DNA of 64,000 nt from Pholis gunnellus (taxonomy: Eukaryota > Chordata > Actinopteri > Perciformes > Pholidae): NCBI GenBank assembly GCA_910591455.2, contig OU342820.1:3520070-3584069 (forward strand), read 5' to 3'. Shown here in pieces: positions 30,731 to 49,770 of this stretch (within the stretch, counting starts at the first letter, position 1; each line of letters opens with the position of its first letter). Under the pieces are notes generated by a model that searched no databases, had not been told where the DNA came from, and was given only the letters and a program-made list of their open reading frames with translations. The position numbers were made by a program, and so were the translations under genes.

Positions 30731-33257
30731 TTTAAAAGTATTAGCGTCAACAAATACTTAAAGTTGGCTACCAACATTAAAAGTAGGATCATTATGCAGA
30801 ATAATATATATTGTTATTGTATTATATTGTAACAGAATTGTACAGAGGACACAGGAAATAGTGGCAGCACAGCAATCAGAGACAGTCAGTTCTGCACGTT
30901 TTAAGGGTATTTTAATTAAACACACTTCAAGCACACAAAATGTTCACATTTGTTCAGCTCCCTGATGAGATCAGCTGCAGGTGCGTCTCTTCCCACACCT
31001 GAACCCAATGCTCTCCTGAAGGAGTGGGTGGAGCCCTCTGGCCTGAATGTAGAGTTCTCTAACTATCCATAATCATTTATTAGCTGAATATATTTATTTA
31101 AAAAATTCTGAATCTGTAAAGGAACTAAAACTGTCAGATAAATGTAGTGGAGTAAAAAGTACAATATTGACCGCTGAGATGTAGTGGAGTAGAAGTAGAA
31201 AGTTAACCATATTTAAGTTTTTCAATGATTAAGACATTTACTTTTAATGTAAATGAGCTGCTAGAGTGCATTTAGAAGCATCGAAATGGAGGCTGTTTAT
31301 CGATTATAATTTTTTCCACAGGCCCCCCTACAGAAGCCACATAGCACATTACAAACATATCCCACATACTGTATTTGTGTTCTCCGAGAAGTCGAGAATT
31401 AAGTCATATTTAAAATTATTTTTTTAAATCTACCCACCATATAAAACTGAAACCACCAAAAAACCCTTCTGAAATAAATCTCACCATTGGGTATAATATG
31501 GTCCATACAAATGTTAACTTCACCACCACCGAGGCTTGATTCACTTTATCATAAACATACAAATCGGCAGGGGTATTTATGCTTGTGCTAGTGAGCCATC
31601 ACGATTTAAGCCAACTCAAATTCTGCTCCATTTATAATTGATACTGTCGAAAACCACAATTAAGAAAATAATTGACACTGCTTTATTATTATTGTATGTA
31701 AACAAATAGTGTTTCTTGAACCGCAGCTAAAGAATTAGCTTAGCATTTAGCTTTAATTTATTAGTCTATTCTTATAATCAAACTCCGGATGGCATTGCTA
31801 ACGTTACCTGCAGTGGACGAGGATGGACGGCTGCTCCACAAACAGTAGAAAAACTGAGAATATCTGCAGATTAATGTTCGGCCGAATGTTTTGATTACCT
31901 CCCTTACTTTTAAGGGTTTTATTGCATTTGTGATGAGAGTTCTCAGCATCTATAGGAGTAAAATGTAGCCACACTTTGGATCTTCATCTTCTCTCTGCCA
32001 TGATGCGAGTCTCACGCTGTACTCTGTAGCCAGAGTAAAGCACAAAGAGACAGAGGTCTCAATCAGTAACTTCTAAAGTACTGATAGCAGAACCGTTTCA
32101 ACACCAATAATTTGGAACCGGTTCTCGTTTAGAACCGGCTTTCGGGGGGGAATCCCAACTCATGAACAGTTGAAAATAAAAACAGACTAAACTGCAAGTG
32201 AAGGCTCCTTTAATCCTGATTAAGCGCCTTCAAACTGTCCTCAGTAGACCAGTTTATTTCAAGGAGCGCACGCACGAAGTAAAGCGACCAGTAAGCATAC
32301 AAATCTAATCAACTTCCCCTCCCACTAAATACTGTAAGCCTCTCTGTTAGTTACCGGTTTGCCAAGAGACGAACCAAAGAAAAGGTCACATGACTCACAG
32401 ACCGGTTTAGTGGGAACCAAAGCCAAAATACACAGGAGCTCAGAGACACATCGTCCTGTCTCCTCTATCTTCAGCTCAACCTGCTGTGTGATGAGAACTA
32501 GTCCGTAGGAAATATGTCAAACATTATGGAAGAAAAGATAAATGAATAATGAAAAACGGCACATCCAGTATTTTTAAAGAAAAGAATAAGCACTGTGTAA
32601 CATTCTGAAAAGTTATTACTGAAATCATAACATTAGGATCAAGTGCTGGACCCAAAAAAAACATATCTGTACATATAACATTAATAACTTTCAGATATGA
32701 GCCCCAATTTATCAAATAAATAAATAATAAAAATAGCATCGCTTTTTTTTATGGGTAGGGTTTGTGTGTGTATTCAAGTTATCAAGTTATAGATGCACAC
32801 ATGACCATAAAACATATTCCCCATTAAACTACACCCAGTTTGTGTTTCCAAATGTGAGGAACAATTCTGCCCGACAGTCTTTGGTAAATACACAAGACCG
32901 TAGTTCTGAGATTCCTCCACTCTGGACAGCATCACGAGTGTGAAAAACATCAGCTCCGTCTGGAATTAAAAAAAATAATAAATAGAAAGAAAGAAAATTG
33001 TATTTAAAATGAAGTGGAAAATGTAGTGGAAAAACACCGTAGTGGTGTTTCTTACAAAGTAAGAATGCCTATGAACTTTAGAGCCAACCCCAGCCTTCAC
33101 AATAGAGGATGATTAAAAGCTTGTAAACATTCCGTAAGTATGAAATTCTCACTGCAGATTTGGTTTTCAAGTTTTTAAAAGAGAGATAAGGAAACAATAT
33201 TGATTGATTCATAGCAGAATTAAGGAGCCACGCAGCCATCAGCTGGGTGGAGGTGGT
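30731..33257. other. Non-coding region between the LINE debris and NAGS
   Basis: Apart from the hAT-like fragment at 31620-32150, no feature is supported. No polyadenylation signal for NAGS could be fixed with confidence. Confidence 0.45.
31620..32150 (-). mobile_element. hAT/ZBED-type transposon fragment, copy 1
   Basis: It parallels 37800-38410 over several hundred bases, with shared AACGTTACCTGCAGTGGACG, GTAAAATGTAGCCACACTTT and CGAGTCTCACGCTGTACT. The region corresponding to the BED zinc finger in the other copy is shortened and broken here. The right border carries GGAACCGGTTCTCG. Confidence 0.7.
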
Positions 33258-40695
<7,438 letters not shown>

Positions 40696-41350
40696 GTTGC
40701 TTGCGGAAGAGTTATGGGTCCCTCGGGCTGAGCGCTGTAGTTGAGGAGGACTGCATCAGTTTTCCCCGCCTGGTGCGAGCAGCTCCTCGTACGAGCAGCT
40801 CCTAGTAGGCGTGCAGAGGGTCTCAAACGCGCTGCTGCGTCGGCAGTTCTCAATTTCCACTAGACTGGGATGTGGCGGGGTGAGGGGGGGTTGTACTGAC
40901 CCCATACAGCCATTAATTCAAAAGGACAGCAAAATGCTAACAAGTTAAACACCTTGAAAGGAGTTTGATTGTGTCTATAAAGCTCATGTTAAAGAAATAT
41001 GAACGAACAAATCCCATTAGGATGATGTTGATAATGCCAAGCCTACTTCTGATGCCAAGTACAACTTTAAATATACGGCCTAATTGGCCGATTTACACAA
41101 TTAACGTACCAGCTAATTAGGATCGTTCGACATAAGCCAGGCGTGCGCAGAATCGATCAACGGCGATTGGCGCGCGCACAATGCATGTCGGGTAGATTTG
41201 CGTCCGACTTGCTCTGACGTCATGAAAACGTGCGTAACGATGATCTCACGAGAGCGAGGCGGCCGCAGATTTTAAAGCCAGGCGCTGCAGTTGCTCTCCA
41301 CCGACTGCGTGACCCCAGTGCATGATGGGAGCCAATCAGCTCCTCGGATC
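40696..41350 (-). promoter_or_regulatory. CpG-rich upstream region of NAGS
   Basis: From about 40400 to 41300 the sequence is locally rich in CpG, including GGCGATTGGCGCGCGC and ACGAGAGCGAGGCGGCCGC. A CpG-island type promoter without a clear TATA box is plausible. A TGACGTCA near 41216 is a perfect CRE-like site. Both are positional inferences. Part of this stretch may be a repeat end. Confidence 0.4.
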
Positions 41351-42299
41351 AAAGAGCTGATTGGCTCTTAGATTGAGAACAAACAACACCATAAGTAGAA
41401 AATTCTGTATAACTATAATACTTAACGGTATATTGTTGGCTATTAGTCTCATTTTGTGCAATGATGTGGCTGATAATAATGTAATAACAATAATAATATA
41501 TAAGGTTATTTATTTAGCATCTGTAAGTAAAGAAAGAATAATTATTGAGAAAGCCTACATCCAACTTGATGTAAAAAAATGTTCAGTCAGAGCACTGAAT
41601 GTGTCCATCGATTAACGATTGTGAAGCATCAGAAAACGTATTAAAAGAAGAGCACAATTGTCACTGATGGAAACTTGCAGTGTTGCTTTTCCTCCGTGTG
41701 TAGCCTATTTATGTAGCTGTGATGTTTGGACTGTTGGTTCAGTTTTTAAATGTCTTAAATTTACGGTTGTATGATTTAGACATGATGCTATCTTCACATA
41801 TATTTATTTATATAAATATTTAAATAAATATGACATCCAAGAACAAAAATATGCCCAATCTTATTTCCTCAATTATAATAATAACATAGATAAATACATA
41901 AAATCCCATTTGTGTGACCTTTGTTACATTTTTGAGATTAAATATAAAATATCATAAACATCTCATATGCCCGTTAAGATGATTAGTTCTGTTAAATGTA
42001 TTAGTTATTTATTGTACTATTACATTAAAGCATAAGAAAAACATTGTTGAACGACATCATCTGGAACATCAGCAACACACACACACACAACAGCAATCAC
42101 TGTGAAGGGCACAGTTATTGTGCAAGTAATCGGGTACATAAAGGCCCCTGCAGGACCTCGGTTAAACCTGCAACAATGGGCGATTATCATGAGGGATGAT
42201 AAAGGCGCCTGTCGAGTTAAAAATGAGCAGGGAAACTGCTGATCGACTGACAACTGGTGAGTAAAAACAAGTAAGTTTGTCAATTTATATGGCCATCAT

Positions 42300-43140
42300 T
42301 ACCTTAGCTCTGCAGATCCCACATTTGCCATGAAGACCTTGCTCATCTTCATCAAGTTGGTCACCTGACTCTAAACAAATCCTGTGAAGAATGCAACATG
42401 CTGTGACAGTTGCACTGATATTTGCCACTTCTTTCATGTGCAGACATTTGATCCTCCTGAATTTGGATTTCAGGATGCCAAAAGCTCGATGGCCACAAGA
42501 GCTGCAGCGAGCTTTTGGTTAAAGCGCCGCTGCCTGGCGGTTAGGGGCTCATTATCCCGGTAGGGTTTCATCAGTTGTCTCAACAGAGGATAAGCTGAAT
42601 CACCGATGATGTGCATTCCCTCTGGGACCGACCAGGGCCTGAGGATCCTTTTCCAATAGCCGTACAACATCGGGGATGCCAAATGCTCTGGCATCATGCC
42701 AAATGCTCTGGCATCATGCCAACTAGAGTGACCTACATTGATGTGACAGAAGCTCCGTTTACTGTAGGATGATGGAATAGAATAGTTTCCTGTTATAATC
42801 GGCTATGGGATTGTTGCAATGTGGTCTAACAATGGGAATGGGACATCCATGGACAGCACAGACTGTATTTGGACATCCAGCTGTTTGAAAGTGTAACTGG
42901 GACGTGTGGAGTGCTTCCCCTGTAGGCCACGAAATGCAATGGGACAGATGTGTAGTGACCAGGGAACAGAAGTGATGGAGATGTGTTGAAAGTGTAGATT
43001 TTGAAATGTTGAATCTGTCTACCACACCATGACTCCTGGTTAGACAGAGTCCACAGACAGGCGAGCACACTGCTACAGACAGGAGGTTTGCTGTCTGTTC
43101 ATAGTGTGGTGAATTATGAAAACCATGTTTCACCACAATG
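42300..43140 (-). mobile_element. PIF/Harbinger transposase pseudogene
   Basis: In minus-strand order the frames read RFNISKSTLSTHLHHF, LSHCISWPTGEA, GCPNTVCAVHGCPIPI and NPIADYNRKLFYSIILQ (43060-42760). Next come VPEGMHIIGDSAYPLLRQLM and PYRDNEPLTARQRRFNQKL (42640-42480). In a shifted frame, LLASNPNSGGSNVCT-equivalent C-terminal sequence follows. The block order and GDSAYPL motif are those of HARBI1-like DDE transposases. There are at least two frame breaks. A 20-bp direct duplication lies near 42690-42720. Confidence 0.85.
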
Positions 43141-43319
43141 CCATCCTTTTTATGAAATAATAAACATTGTTTTAAATTACATTCCTTGATTATTCTACTG
43201 TTTTTAGTTTTATAATTTGCCTAAAACTGGAGAATCATCAAACATGAGGATACGATGATAAATTGACTGTAACCGTGGCGATGTTCTGGTTCATTTTATA
43301 ATTGTATATGGTAAGGAGC
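43141..43319. other. Spacer between Harbinger and LINE remains
   Basis: AT-rich, no feature supported. Confidence 0.5.
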
Positions 43320-44240
43320 TGAAGAGGATCGACTCCTACACATTTTTAGGAATGTGTTTATAGGCTCACCTGGCATGTACATATTGATAGAATGGTAAAT
43401 AAATGTAAAAAGGTTTTAAATGTAATGATGGGGAGCTGACAGGTCTGCTTTGAAAGCTATATATATATATATGGGTCTGATAAGATCATTACATTACAGT
43501 CATTTAGCAGACACTTTTACCCAGAAGAGAGTGGTAATTGCATTAGACTCATGTGAAGCGCTAACAAGTTTGAAATGTTGCCACTCCAGAAGCAGAGAGG
43601 ATTTACTGTTTGAAATACTACAATCAGTTTTAAGAATCCATCAAATGCGGATGGCTGTTCATTTTGTGTGGGTCCATGTTGGAGTCGATGGCAATGAGAA
43701 GGCGGATAAAGCAGCAAAAGGGGCTTTGAAGAGTGGAAGAAATAATGTTAATGTAAATATAAGTAAGTCACAAGCTAAAAAAGAGGGGATGATTATGACA
43801 AGACTAAGGAATGGCCATACTGGTCTGAACAGTTCCCTCTATGTTATTGGAAAGCATAATAATGGAAAATGTGAATTTTGTGAAGAAGAAGAAACGAGTC
43901 GGCAAGAAAAGAGAGACGGGAGAGGAGAATATCATTAATGTACTAAAGAAAAGCTTAAGTGACAAATGTTGGAAACTTTTTAGAGTCAACCAGAAAAAAT
44001 AAATTATTATTTATTTCTTCTATTTTATTATTTTATTTTTTCTACATGTATATAGATATTTATATATATTTGTATATACATAGATTTATTTACTTACCCA
44101 CATATATGTATGTGTATGTGTGTATATGTGTATTTATTTCCGTTTGGTTGTCGTATTTGAGTCCCTGGGTGGCGGTAATGCGCCCGAAAGCTGTTTGCCA
44201 ACCGCCATAAAAAGCAAAAGAAGAAGAAGAAGCAGCAGGC
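43320..44240 (+). mobile_element. LINE 3' half with RNase H domain and 3' tail
   Basis: It starts with LKRIDSYTFLGM, the end of a reverse transcriptase. After a broken stretch comes an open frame (43450-43938) with VVIALDSCEALTSLK, SREDLLFEILQSVLRI and FVWVHVGVDGNEKADKAAK. This is an RNase H domain, with the acidic D/E residues and a final HVGVDGNEKAD block. A Cys-rich KCEFCEEEE segment follows. The 3' end reads GGTGGCGGTAATGCGCCC, then CCAACCGCCATAAAAAGC, and ends in an AGAAGAAGAAG tail. It fits an RNase H-bearing (I-like) fish LINE. It is 5' truncated and dead. Confidence 0.85.
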
Positions 44241-46359
44241 GGCTGAAATCGGTCCAACTTGAACGCAGTTTTTTGTCAACGCCCCTTTCTACGTCCGCCT
44301 GCTCTCGTCTGCTTTCCAGGCGAGGCGCAGTTCATCTCGGAACGAGCCTAATATGTTCCAACAGGTGTTTAGTCATTATCAACCTCTGGATTGGTTTACT
44401 TTAGTGTATTGGTATTTTGTATTGTAGCCTGTTGGGCAAAATGCTGAATGTCTGGATGTTAATGTTTACACAGGTTATCTCACACTTTTATAACTACTGT
44501 TCAGTTTGTATCACCCTGCGTGTGTTTAGAAATGTATCACAACCCCGTAGTGAGAACGGTTCTAGTGTAAGAGCAGTGTGGTCTTTGTCGACCCCTGGAG
44601 GAGAGTAAGGGGTATTACAGCGATCAGAGCCAGCTGGGCATAGAGTTTACGACTCAGAAATAATATAATATATTCTTTTAAATGTTCTGAAATGTCGATG
44701 TGTAAATGTTTCTTTTTCATGAACTGTCCCTTTTAATTAAAAGCACATCTGCATATACAAATGATATATGGATATAATTTAGGATGGACAGTATGCACTA
44801 AAGTAATGCAAATATGAGTGCTCATGAATTACCAGGCTTCAACGGAATGGTCATAACTTTTGCTTTCAGTTATAAATGTTTTAATAAAAGGTAGGACGTG
44901 GAAGCTTCAGCAATCTGATCTATACCATCTATATGTGTGTGATGTAACCACACGCAGGATGTGACTGGTGTCAAAGTTCTGTACTTTGTGGGCCTTCCAC
45001 CAAGACCACCTACAAAAGTGTGCGATAGAAATATGAAGCAATTAAACATCGAACAGAACCAAACTCAGACTTTGAATTAAGTTTTCCTTAATTGTGTATT
45101 GTGCGAATCTAATAAGCAGTATAAGAACAACATTTTCAAAGAGAAAGCTGGATACTTAACGATATTTATAGGAAGGAATGGATTCAGTGTTTGTAGGCAC
45201 ATCGGTACCACATCACAGCTGCTAGCCTGCAGTTAAAGACTGTGGCGCACTCCAAACAAATATGTCTTTACAACGTACAACAACAACAAAAAAAGAGAAA
45301 GAAAGTATTTAAAAAAGTGATTTGTTTGACGTATGACAGAAATAAAGGGAAACTAGAGACAATGACAAAAGAAAGAGTTTGGATGCATCTCGAGCCACAG
45401 GTGGATTTTCAAAAAGAGGGTTTTTAGTTTCCCAAAAATGTAGCAAACAATTGCAGAATATGTAACAAAATTCTGTGTGACCGCGTCGGAAGTGTGAACT
45501 ATAGAGAAAACTAAGGAGGGTTACTCACATTGAAATAAGCTGTTGCAACAGGTGCGGCCATTGCAACGAGGAAGGTCCCCTTACGATTACGTCATTTTAA
45601 CCCAAACCATAATCTTTCTCTAAACCTAACCAGACCTTAAACAGAGAGAGTGATTTGCAACGGTTTTGAAAGGCACAAGCCAATGATGACGTCTTGCTCT
45701 GTGGCGTCGGATCAGGAAACGCTGTGTCGCTCTTGAGGGCATTTTGGCTCTTTCAAAAAGTAATCAAGTAACTTAAATTACTACCAAGTTTCTTCAGTAC
45801 TCTGGTGCCAATTTGAACGTCCTCCATTCGGCAGTTAAAAATACAACATTGTAAAGATATTGAGTTAAAAAGTAAATCTTTACAAGCACACGTCATGCTC
45901 ATGTTGCAGGCTCACAGCTGGACCCCATCATAGTAACTGATGTGATATCCTCTTTATTCAAGGACAAAGTATCAACGCAGTGCTCATCCTCCGAGCCAAA
46001 CGCCTCTGCATCTCCACTTCTGCCTCGGCTTTTCCTGAGACGCCTTCACTGCCCCCAAAACACATAATAACTCAGAGAGCTGCCAAAACCATCCTGTCAA
46101 CGAGCTCAGTGACTTTACCAGCACTTCCATCTGTTTATTTCTGCAGTGTAAAAATACAAAAAAAGTGCTGACTCTTTTGGTCAGTTTACACGCTTTGTGC
46201 ACTTCAGCGTGACTGCCAAACGTATTTATAACTCTGCTTGGTTGTCACAGTTTGATGACATCATGCTTCTGTCTCCGTTTCTTCCCTATCTCTGTCTGTC
46301 ATCAGGCAGGACACGGACGACTACATCTGCCCGGGTTGCCCTCAGGCAAGCAAGCATGC

Positions 46360-46398
<39 letters not shown>

Positions 46399-47313
46399 AG
46401 TGAGGGCAGTGCGGAGGTGCACGTACTGTATAATCTTCAGGAAGTAATTAGGGGGTGTGAGATCAAAGAGTGAGACGGGAAAACATTCCTCCCTCCGTTC
46501 CCCCCTCGGGGCTAGAAGGACCGACAGCTTCCTCGCGTTGAACTCCAGCAGCTTTTATGGCACCAAAAGCCCCGATCAAAAACAGTTTCTGCATTCAAAT
46601 CAAAAATGTTTAATGATATGATTTCTATTTGATTTTTTAACAAACTGCAGCTCTTTCTGAACCAGGAAGGATTCTTGGAGGCATAAGGATGACAAAATGT
46701 GGGATCAATAGAATGTTATGTGGGATCAATAACATTAAAATGTTGAAGACAATGATGAAGACAAAGCACATGAGAAATGTACCCTGTGGTGAAGTCAAAC
46801 CTCCGTCTTCAACAGTATAGTAGATCGATGTATATATATGGAACTGAAATGCTCTGTAAAATACACAATACAAGTAGAAACAATTCAGTAAAAAGTATAT
46901 TAATAAATGTACATGAATCAAAAAACTTAAACCTAATTATCAAATCTACAAAGTAGCTAAATGAGACTACTAAACGTCGTCACGCCGACTAGCCCTACTT
47001 CACCTTAGTGGTGGCGACCTGAAGTCATGTGACCATGTTGTAGTTCTTCTTTAGGATGTTAGCTTTCCATGCTTCAAAAAACATACAAGTGGTGTTTATT
47101 TGTTAAGATTATATTGCTGAATAAAATGTGAAAGTATTTTAAACGCTTGTTTGCCACAGAGCTTATTATTTTAGATTATTTTCTGCAATTATTGAAAATC
47201 CAACAAAGTCCAATTGACCTTTTGTTAAGGGAACCAGTGCGATGCTAACTTCCGGATTGACCTACAAAAACACGTCACCTCACCTACTCATCTATTGCTG
47301 ATGAAAATGTATC
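44241..47313. other. Non-coding region
   Basis: No gene is supported. A segment near 45590-45640 with CCCAAACCATAATCTTTC is a common fish repeat motif. An AC microsatellite is at 46358-46395. A 40-bp exon-like segment at 46306-46345 is discussed under findings. Confidence 0.45.
46358..46395. repeat. AC microsatellite
   Basis: About 19 AC units without interruption. Confidence 0.9.
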
Positions 47314-47769
47314 TGACTACCTAATCAGCTACTGTAGCTAAAGTTATGTTCTTAACGTCACCATTAAAGGAGTTGACTACCTAATCAGCTACTGTAGCTA
47401 AAGTTATGTTCTTAACGTCACCATTAAAGGAGTTGACCACCTAATCAGCTACTGTAGCTAACGTTATGTTGTTAACGTCACCATTAAAGGAGTTGACTAC
47501 CTAATCAGCTACTGTAGCTAACGTTATGTTCTTAACGTCACCATTAAAGGAGTTGACTACCTAATCAGCTACTGTAGCTAACGTTATGTTCTTAACGTCA
47601 CCATTAAAGGAGTTGACTACCTAATCAGCTACTGTAGCTAACGTTATGTTCTTAACGTCACCATTAAAGGAGTTGACTACCTAATCAGCTACTGTAGCTA
47701 ACGTTATGTTCTTAACGTCACCATTAAAGGAGTTGACTACCTAATCAGCTACTGTAGCTAACGTTATGT
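47314..47769. repeat. 60-bp minisatellite, about 7.6 copies
   Basis: The unit contains TGACTACCTAATCAGCTACT, then GTTATGTTCTTAACGTCACC and ATTAAAGGAGT. Copies are almost identical. The variants are AAAGTTATG in the first two units, GACCACC in the third and GTTGTTAAC in one. The low divergence points to recent expansion or continual homogenisation. No open frame is shared across units. Confidence 0.97.
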
Positions 47770-49314
47770 GGCGAAATCAACTGTGGGGTAACCCAGTGCT
47801 GTTATCCGTGGTCAAAACAATCACACTGAAAGTAACTTTATAGTGCATATCATGAGAACAAAAAGAGAAAGGTTAGTTATCAATAAGTCATAAGTCCAAA
47901 TACCAAGGCACACTGTTTAGCAACATTTTTTAAAAGTATTTCACAATAGGTTAAGCGTCTACACATTTGAACTCATAGTCTTCTTCCGGGTCTTTTCATT
48001 TTAAAAGGAACTCTGCTGATTCATGAGTTTACTGATCTTAGGAAATACTTCTACATATTTGAAAGAGTCATTTGTAAGGGATCTTATGAGTGAAAAGAAA
48101 ACTTTCTGAAGGGTTTACTATTACTAGTACTTTTAATATGATTATTCATCGCATTACATTATAATATTTGTGGTGAATTATTCAGGATTAGGAGGATCCA
48201 CAGTTAAATGCTATTTGTTTCTTAATGCAGCATACAGTGCAGGTCCATGCACATTCTGTATATACAGTTTTAATAAAATGACACCAGTAATGACAATGAT
48301 GTTGTAATGTTAAAGATGATTCATTGAAACTCAGATTAAATGTGTTCAGTTAACCAAAAAAGACGTATAAATAAATGAATTCACTGACTTTAAAAGTGAT
48401 GCTTTTTCACTCAAGATACATTCAAAACGTAATACATTCACTACTACGGTCTTCACCCTTTTCACTTAAAAAACAGTAGAGGGCAGTAGACGCCAAGGAC
48501 TGAGTGTGTGTGTGAGTGTGTTTCTATCTCCCTCTAGAATCTGTACCAACCGTCACTTGACTGACAACAAAATGCAGCAGATTAACTGTCAACACGAGCA
48601 ATTCATGATAGCTCAGTGAATACTCCAGCAAAAACAGCTTTCGGTACTTTTCAAGTGACATGAGCTTCAGATGTAGTTTCAACTTTTATTATGAGATGAG
48701 ACATTCATTGTACTGTCATTCATGTCACTGGCAATCTTGAGATCAATTTAAAGTCATGTTCTTATAAACACCGGACTATAATACATTTTTCCTGAAGTGA
48801 AAAATGTGCAGATTTTGAACCGTAAAATAATGAAATATGTACGGCTCCGGCAGCAGTTAGCTCTCAGCGTGGTAGATAGGATTGGCATTTTCAAGAAGGG
48901 AGGTGGTCCAGAAACAAATAAGTATGTTTTTAATTCTTGACGAAGCAATTCTTGATATGTTTGAGGTAAGAATCCTCTGAAAGTAGGACCTGTTACTCCT
49001 AATTACTCCTCCAGCTAGCATTCACGTCATGTTATGTTAAGCCTCGGGGTCTTCAAAAGATAACCGTCATTTAAAAGGTAATATGTAACATTTCCACATC
49101 AAAATGTCTTACAACTACAAGACCGTTGTTATTTATTTTATTAAATCGTTCCAAATATATCTGACCATGTTCAAACCTAGAGAAATCTCTCATTATATTC
49201 GAGGTAACGGTGCGTTTTATTAGTGTAGCTTTCTCATTAGTAGCACAGCTACTAATGAGAAAGTTTGTTTCTATTCAATCTTGCTAATCTGCCCGTTCTC
49301 TCTGCCTACTTGCC
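47770..49314. other. Non-coding region, AT-rich
   Basis: Nothing beyond low-complexity sequence is seen. Confidence 0.5.
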
Positions 49315-49770
49315 TTGTCTTGTCTGTCTGTCTGTCTGCCTGTCTGTCTGCCTGCCTGTCTGCCTGTCTGTCTGCCTGCCTGTCTGCCTGCCTGTCTGTC
49401 TGTCTGTCTGTCTGCCTGTCTGCCTGCCTGCCTGTCTGTCTGCCTGTCTGTCTGCCTGCCTGTCTGTCTGCCTGCCTGCCTGCCTGTCTGTCTGTCTGCC
49501 TGTCTGTCTGCCTGCCTGTCTGTCTGTCTGCCTGTCTGTCTGCCTGCCTGCCTGTCTGTCTGTCTGTCTGCCTGTCTGTCTGCCTGCCTGTCTGTCTGTC
49601 TGTCTGCCTGTCTGTCTGTCTGCCTGCCTGCCTGTCTGTCTGCCTGTCTGCCTGTCTGTCTGGCTGCCTGTCTGTCTGTCTGCCTGTCTGCCTGTCTGTC
49701 TGTCTGTCTGCCTGTCTGTCTGTCTGCCTGTCTGCCTGTCTGTCTGTCTGTCTGTCTGTCTGCCTGTCTG
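49315..49770. repeat. CTGT/CTGC tetranucleotide tract, about 450 bp
   Basis: Every unit is CTGT or CTGC with only one exception (TGGC at about 49660). The two variants are mixed irregularly. Since no unit forms a stop codon in any frame, long open frames appear on both strands. They are artefacts. Confidence 0.97.
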
